This document shows, in pieces, positions 38,303-39,957 of a DNA stretch of 39,957 nucleotides. The position numbers and the translations under genes are program-made. Position 1 is the first letter of the stretch, and each line of letters opens with the position of its first letter. Source of the DNA: Ruminococcus_C sp963590855 (GTDB taxonomy: Bacteria; Bacillota; Clostridia; Oscillospirales; Ruminococcaceae); NCBI GenBank assembly GCA_963590855.1, contig CAVAQT010000023.1:1-39957 (forward strand). The letters run 5' to 3'. Below the pieces are notes generated by a model that was not told the origin of the DNA, searched no databases, and saw only the letters and a program-made list of their open reading frames with translations.

Positions 38303-38800
38303 ATGGAGCGAATTGCAGTTTGTCCGGGCAGTTTTGATCCCGTTACGGTAGGGCATCTGGATATTATCACACGGGCTTCTAAGCTGTTTGACCGGGTGAT
38401 CGTGCTGGTATCGAAAAACATTATGAAAAATAATGCCTGCTTTTCTTCGCAGGAGCGAAAGGACATGATCCTCTGCGTGACCAGAGATCTCCCCAATGTA
38501 ACAGTTGATATTTCGGATGGACTCCTGGCAGATTATGTGAAGGATGCCGGTGCTACGGCAATCGTAAAGGGCCTTCGCGCAGTCAGTGACTTTGAATACG
38601 AATTTCAGATGGCACTGGCGAACCGAAAGCTTTATGCCGGCGCAGAGACCGTTTTTCTGACCACGACCTCTGAGAACATGTATCTAAGCTCTAGCGTGGT
38701 CAAGCAAATTGCGGCGTTTGGCGGAGATATCAGCCATTTTGTTCCGCCTGAAATTTTAGATATGATTGTGAATCGATTGGTAAAGGAGAAGCTGTCATGA
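38303..38800 (+). CDS. coaD: Phosphopantetheine adenylyltransferase
   Basis: A 165-residue nucleotidyltransferase that makes dephospho-CoA from phosphopantetheine and ATP. Landmarks: RIAVCPGSFDPVTVGHLDII (with the GHxD-type nucleotide motif), VKGLRAVSDFEYEFQMALANR and ENMYLSSSVVKQIA. Length standard. The ATG at 38303 is one base after the rsmD stop, with GAAGGGATGAGG upstream; the longer frame inside rsmD is rejected. Its TGA overlaps the next ATG (ATGA at 38797-38800). Confidence 0.96.
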   Translation: MERIAVCPGSFDPVTVGHLDIITRASKLFDRVIVLVSKNIMKNNACFSSQERKDMILCVTRDLPNVTVDISDGLLADYVKDAGATAIVKGLRAVSDFEYEFQMALANRKLYAGAETVFLTTTSENMYLSSSVVKQIAAFGGDISHFVPPEILDMIVNRLVKEKLS

Positions 38801-39249
38801 ACATAGAAGAAATTTTGGATGATATGGATGATTTGTTGGATCGCTCTCGTACCATTCCGTTTGCTGCACACAAGGCAGTGATCGACGCGGATCGGATGCG
38901 GGAACTGTTAAATTCAGCCCATTTACATATTCCGGCAGAGATCAAACGTGCAAAACTGATTGATTCTGACTGTGACCGCATCATCAATGAGGCACGGCAG
39001 AAGGCAGAGGCAATCATTCAGGACGCAGAAGCGCGCTCCAAACAAATGCTGTCTGAACAGGCAATTTTGCAGGAAGCAAAAAAACGAGCACTGGATATGC
39101 TGACAAAAGCACAGAACGGATCCAACGATATCAAAGAGGCTGCTGAGAAATACGTCAATCATTTGCTCAGTGACGCACAGGACTACTTTCAGAACGGTTT
39201 GCAGGAGATTCAGCAAACAAAAAATAAGATTGACAGCCTGAAAAAATAA
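38797..39249 (+). CDS. Coiled-coil protein downstream of coaD (ATP synthase B-subunit-like helix)
   Basis: A 150-residue, almost wholly helical and charged protein with no membrane helix or signal. MNIEEILDDMDDLLDRSRTI and VIDADRMRELLNSAHLHIP begin a conserved Firmicutes family found next to coaD; the middle (INEARQKAEAIIQDAEARS) is a long coiled coil that resembles F-type ATPase subunit B or DivIVA, probably by composition only. Function unknown. It overlaps coaD by four bases and is translationally coupled. Confidence 0.8.
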   Translation: MNIEEILDDMDDLLDRSRTIPFAAHKAVIDADRMRELLNSAHLHIPAEIKRAKLIDSDCDRIINEARQKAEAIIQDAEARSKQMLSEQAILQEAKKRALDMLTKAQNGSNDIKEAAEKYVNHLLSDAQDYFQNGLQEIQQTKNKIDSLKK

Positions 39250-39292
39250 GAAAGTGAAGTTCTGACGGAAAATTTATAAATCAGATAACAAA

Positions 39293-39320
39293 TCGACATA
39301 TTTTTTTGCTATACTATAAA
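39293..39320 (+). promoter_or_regulatory. Probable promoter of the Lrp-type gene
   Basis: TCGACA (39293-39298), 16-bp spacer, TATAAA (39315-39320), with an overlapping TATACT. Same double -10 core as pyk. Confidence 0.5.
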
Positions 39321-39342
39321 ATATAAAACAGAAAAGCGAAGC

Positions 39343-39370
39343 AGAGCATATCAACAGATGGAAATGCTCT
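39343..39370. repeat. Inverted repeat in the Lrp-gene leader
   Basis: AGAGCAT (39343-39349) and ATGCTCT (39364-39370), 14-base loop, lie between promoter and ATG. A possible autoregulatory site or mRNA hairpin. Confidence 0.35.
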
Positions 39371-39397
39371 AAATCAAGGAAAGGTTGCGATACATTC

Positions 39398-39841
39398 ATG
39401 GATAAAATCGATGCCATGTTGATCACATTATTACAGGAAAACGCCAGAGCACCGCTGAAGCTCCTTGCGTCCAAGGTATTCTTGTCTGCTCCGGCAGTCT
39501 CTTCCCGAATTGACAAACTGGAAAAGCAGGGAATCATTTTGGGCTATAACACAGTCATTGACCGGCAGAAGCTGGGCTATCATATTACCGCTTTTATCAA
39601 TCTGGAATTATCTGCGGATCAGAAATCGGAGTTTTACCCGTTTATCAGCAGTTGTCCGAATGTACTGGAGTGCAACTGCATTACCGGTGTATATTCCATG
39701 TTGATTAAGGTAGCATTTCCGTCCACACAAGAACTGGACACATTTATCGGAAAAATCCAGCGATTTGGAAACACCTCCACACAGATCGTGTTCTCAACAC
39801 CGGTACCGCACCGTGAAATTATCGTTGAACCAAACGCATAA
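39398..39841 (+). CDS. Lrp/AsnC family transcriptional regulator
   Basis: A 147-residue regulator. The N-terminal helix-turn-helix is DKIDAMLITLLQENARAPLKLLASKV followed by LSAPAVSSRIDKLEKQGII; the C-terminal RAM ligand/oligomerisation domain includes GYHITAFINLEL, CITGVYSMLIKVAF and a final strand STQIVFSTPV. Members sense amino acids or related metabolites; the ligand is not evident. AAGGAAAGG lies upstream but is rather far from the ATG. Single-gene unit with its own promoter and terminator. Confidence 0.93.
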   Translation: MDKIDAMLITLLQENARAPLKLLASKVFLSAPAVSSRIDKLEKQGIILGYNTVIDRQKLGYHITAFINLELSADQKSEFYPFISSCPNVLECNCITGVYSMLIKVAFPSTQELDTFIGKIQRFGNTSTQIVFSTPVPHREIIVEPNA

Positions 39842-39869
39842 GTCTGGATTTTTGCCATTGATAAAAACG

Positions 39870-39901
39870 ACCGCATTGTGAAATACAGTGCGGTTTTTTT
39901 G
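39870..39901 (+). terminator. Terminator of the Lrp-type gene
   Basis: A 10-bp stem ACCGCATTGT (39870-39879) / ACAGTGCGGT (39885-39894) with one G-U pair, followed by a run of Ts. Confidence 0.88.
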
Positions 39902-39937
39902 TCAGGGCAACCGCACGAAAAAAATCGAGAAATATGT

Positions 39938-39943
39938 TATAAT
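39938..39943 (+). promoter_or_regulatory. Extended -10 of a promoter for a gene beyond the window
   Basis: TGTTATAAT ends at 39943; no good -35 is seen 17-18 bases upstream. The gene it serves lies outside the window. Confidence 0.4.
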
Positions 39944-39957
39944 TGACAAAAGAGAAA

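Noticed and set aside
1..39957. Mobile elements, prophage genes, CRISPR repeats, tRNA or rRNA genes
   Set aside because: No transposase, integrase, phage structural genes, spaced repeats or tRNA cloverleaf were recognised on either strand.

Overview
The window looks like a chromosome segment of a low-to-mid G+C Firmicute of class Clostridia, probably a Ruminococcus-type member of the Oscillospiraceae. Three things point there. It carries the forespore sigma factor SigG. It encodes a secreted protein with a type I dockerin, a module typical of cellulosome-forming clostridia. Its purine genes are arranged in a clostridial way: the IMP cyclohydrolase and AICAR transformylase are separate proteins, and there are two PurF-like genes in tandem. 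The genus is an inference. No rRNA, tRNA, CRISPR array, insertion sequence or prophage was seen.

Layout. 1-444: 3' end of an A+T-rich DUF4230 gene. 449-4921: minus-strand genes for a flavoprotein, a THUMP-type RNA methyltransferase and a class A penicillin-binding protein. 5198-5527: small membrane-anchored protein. 5588-9842 (minus): LytTR response regulator, two tandem GHKL histidine kinases (the second degenerate) and sfsA, in one overlapping operon. 9843-10433: no convincing protein gene, but the operon's promoter, a perfect palindrome and a candidate ~280-nt divergent RNA with its own promoter and terminator. 10434-12658 (minus): pyridoxal kinase, a DtxR/MntR-type metalloregulator and sigG. 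12843-14321 (+): membrane-anchored foldase-like protein. 14397-15332 (minus): dockerin protein. 15640-20404 (+): pcrA-like helicase, amidohydrolase, pyruvate kinase. 20506-23549 (minus): PP2C phosphatase, J-domain protein, DUF5685 protein, zinc-ribbon membrane protein. 23878-26453 (+): Nudix hydrolase, GT2 glycosyltransferase, WG-repeat protein. 26580-35702 (+): nine-gene purine operon. 35752-39841 (+): uvrC, rsmD, coaD, a coiled-coil gene and an Lrp-type regulator.

How it fits together. The purine cluster (purE, purC, purF-like, purF, purM, purN, PurO-type cyclohydrolase, AICAR transformylase, purD) covers most of the route from PRPP to IMP. purK, purL/Q/S and purB are not in the window. The regulator-kinase-kinase operon resembles agr-type quorum or peptide sensing, but no agrB/agrD-like gene is visible; the divergent RNA candidate recalls the RNAIII arrangement of staphylococcal agr. 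Most recognisable promoters are extended -10 types (TGn before the -10 hexamer).

Most worth following up: the divergent RNA plus the kinase/pseudokinase pair; the PurF paralogue that has lost every glutaminase residue but keeps its phosphoribosyltransferase and Fe-S motifs; the dockerin-bearing candidate cysteine peptidase; and the structured leader before purE.
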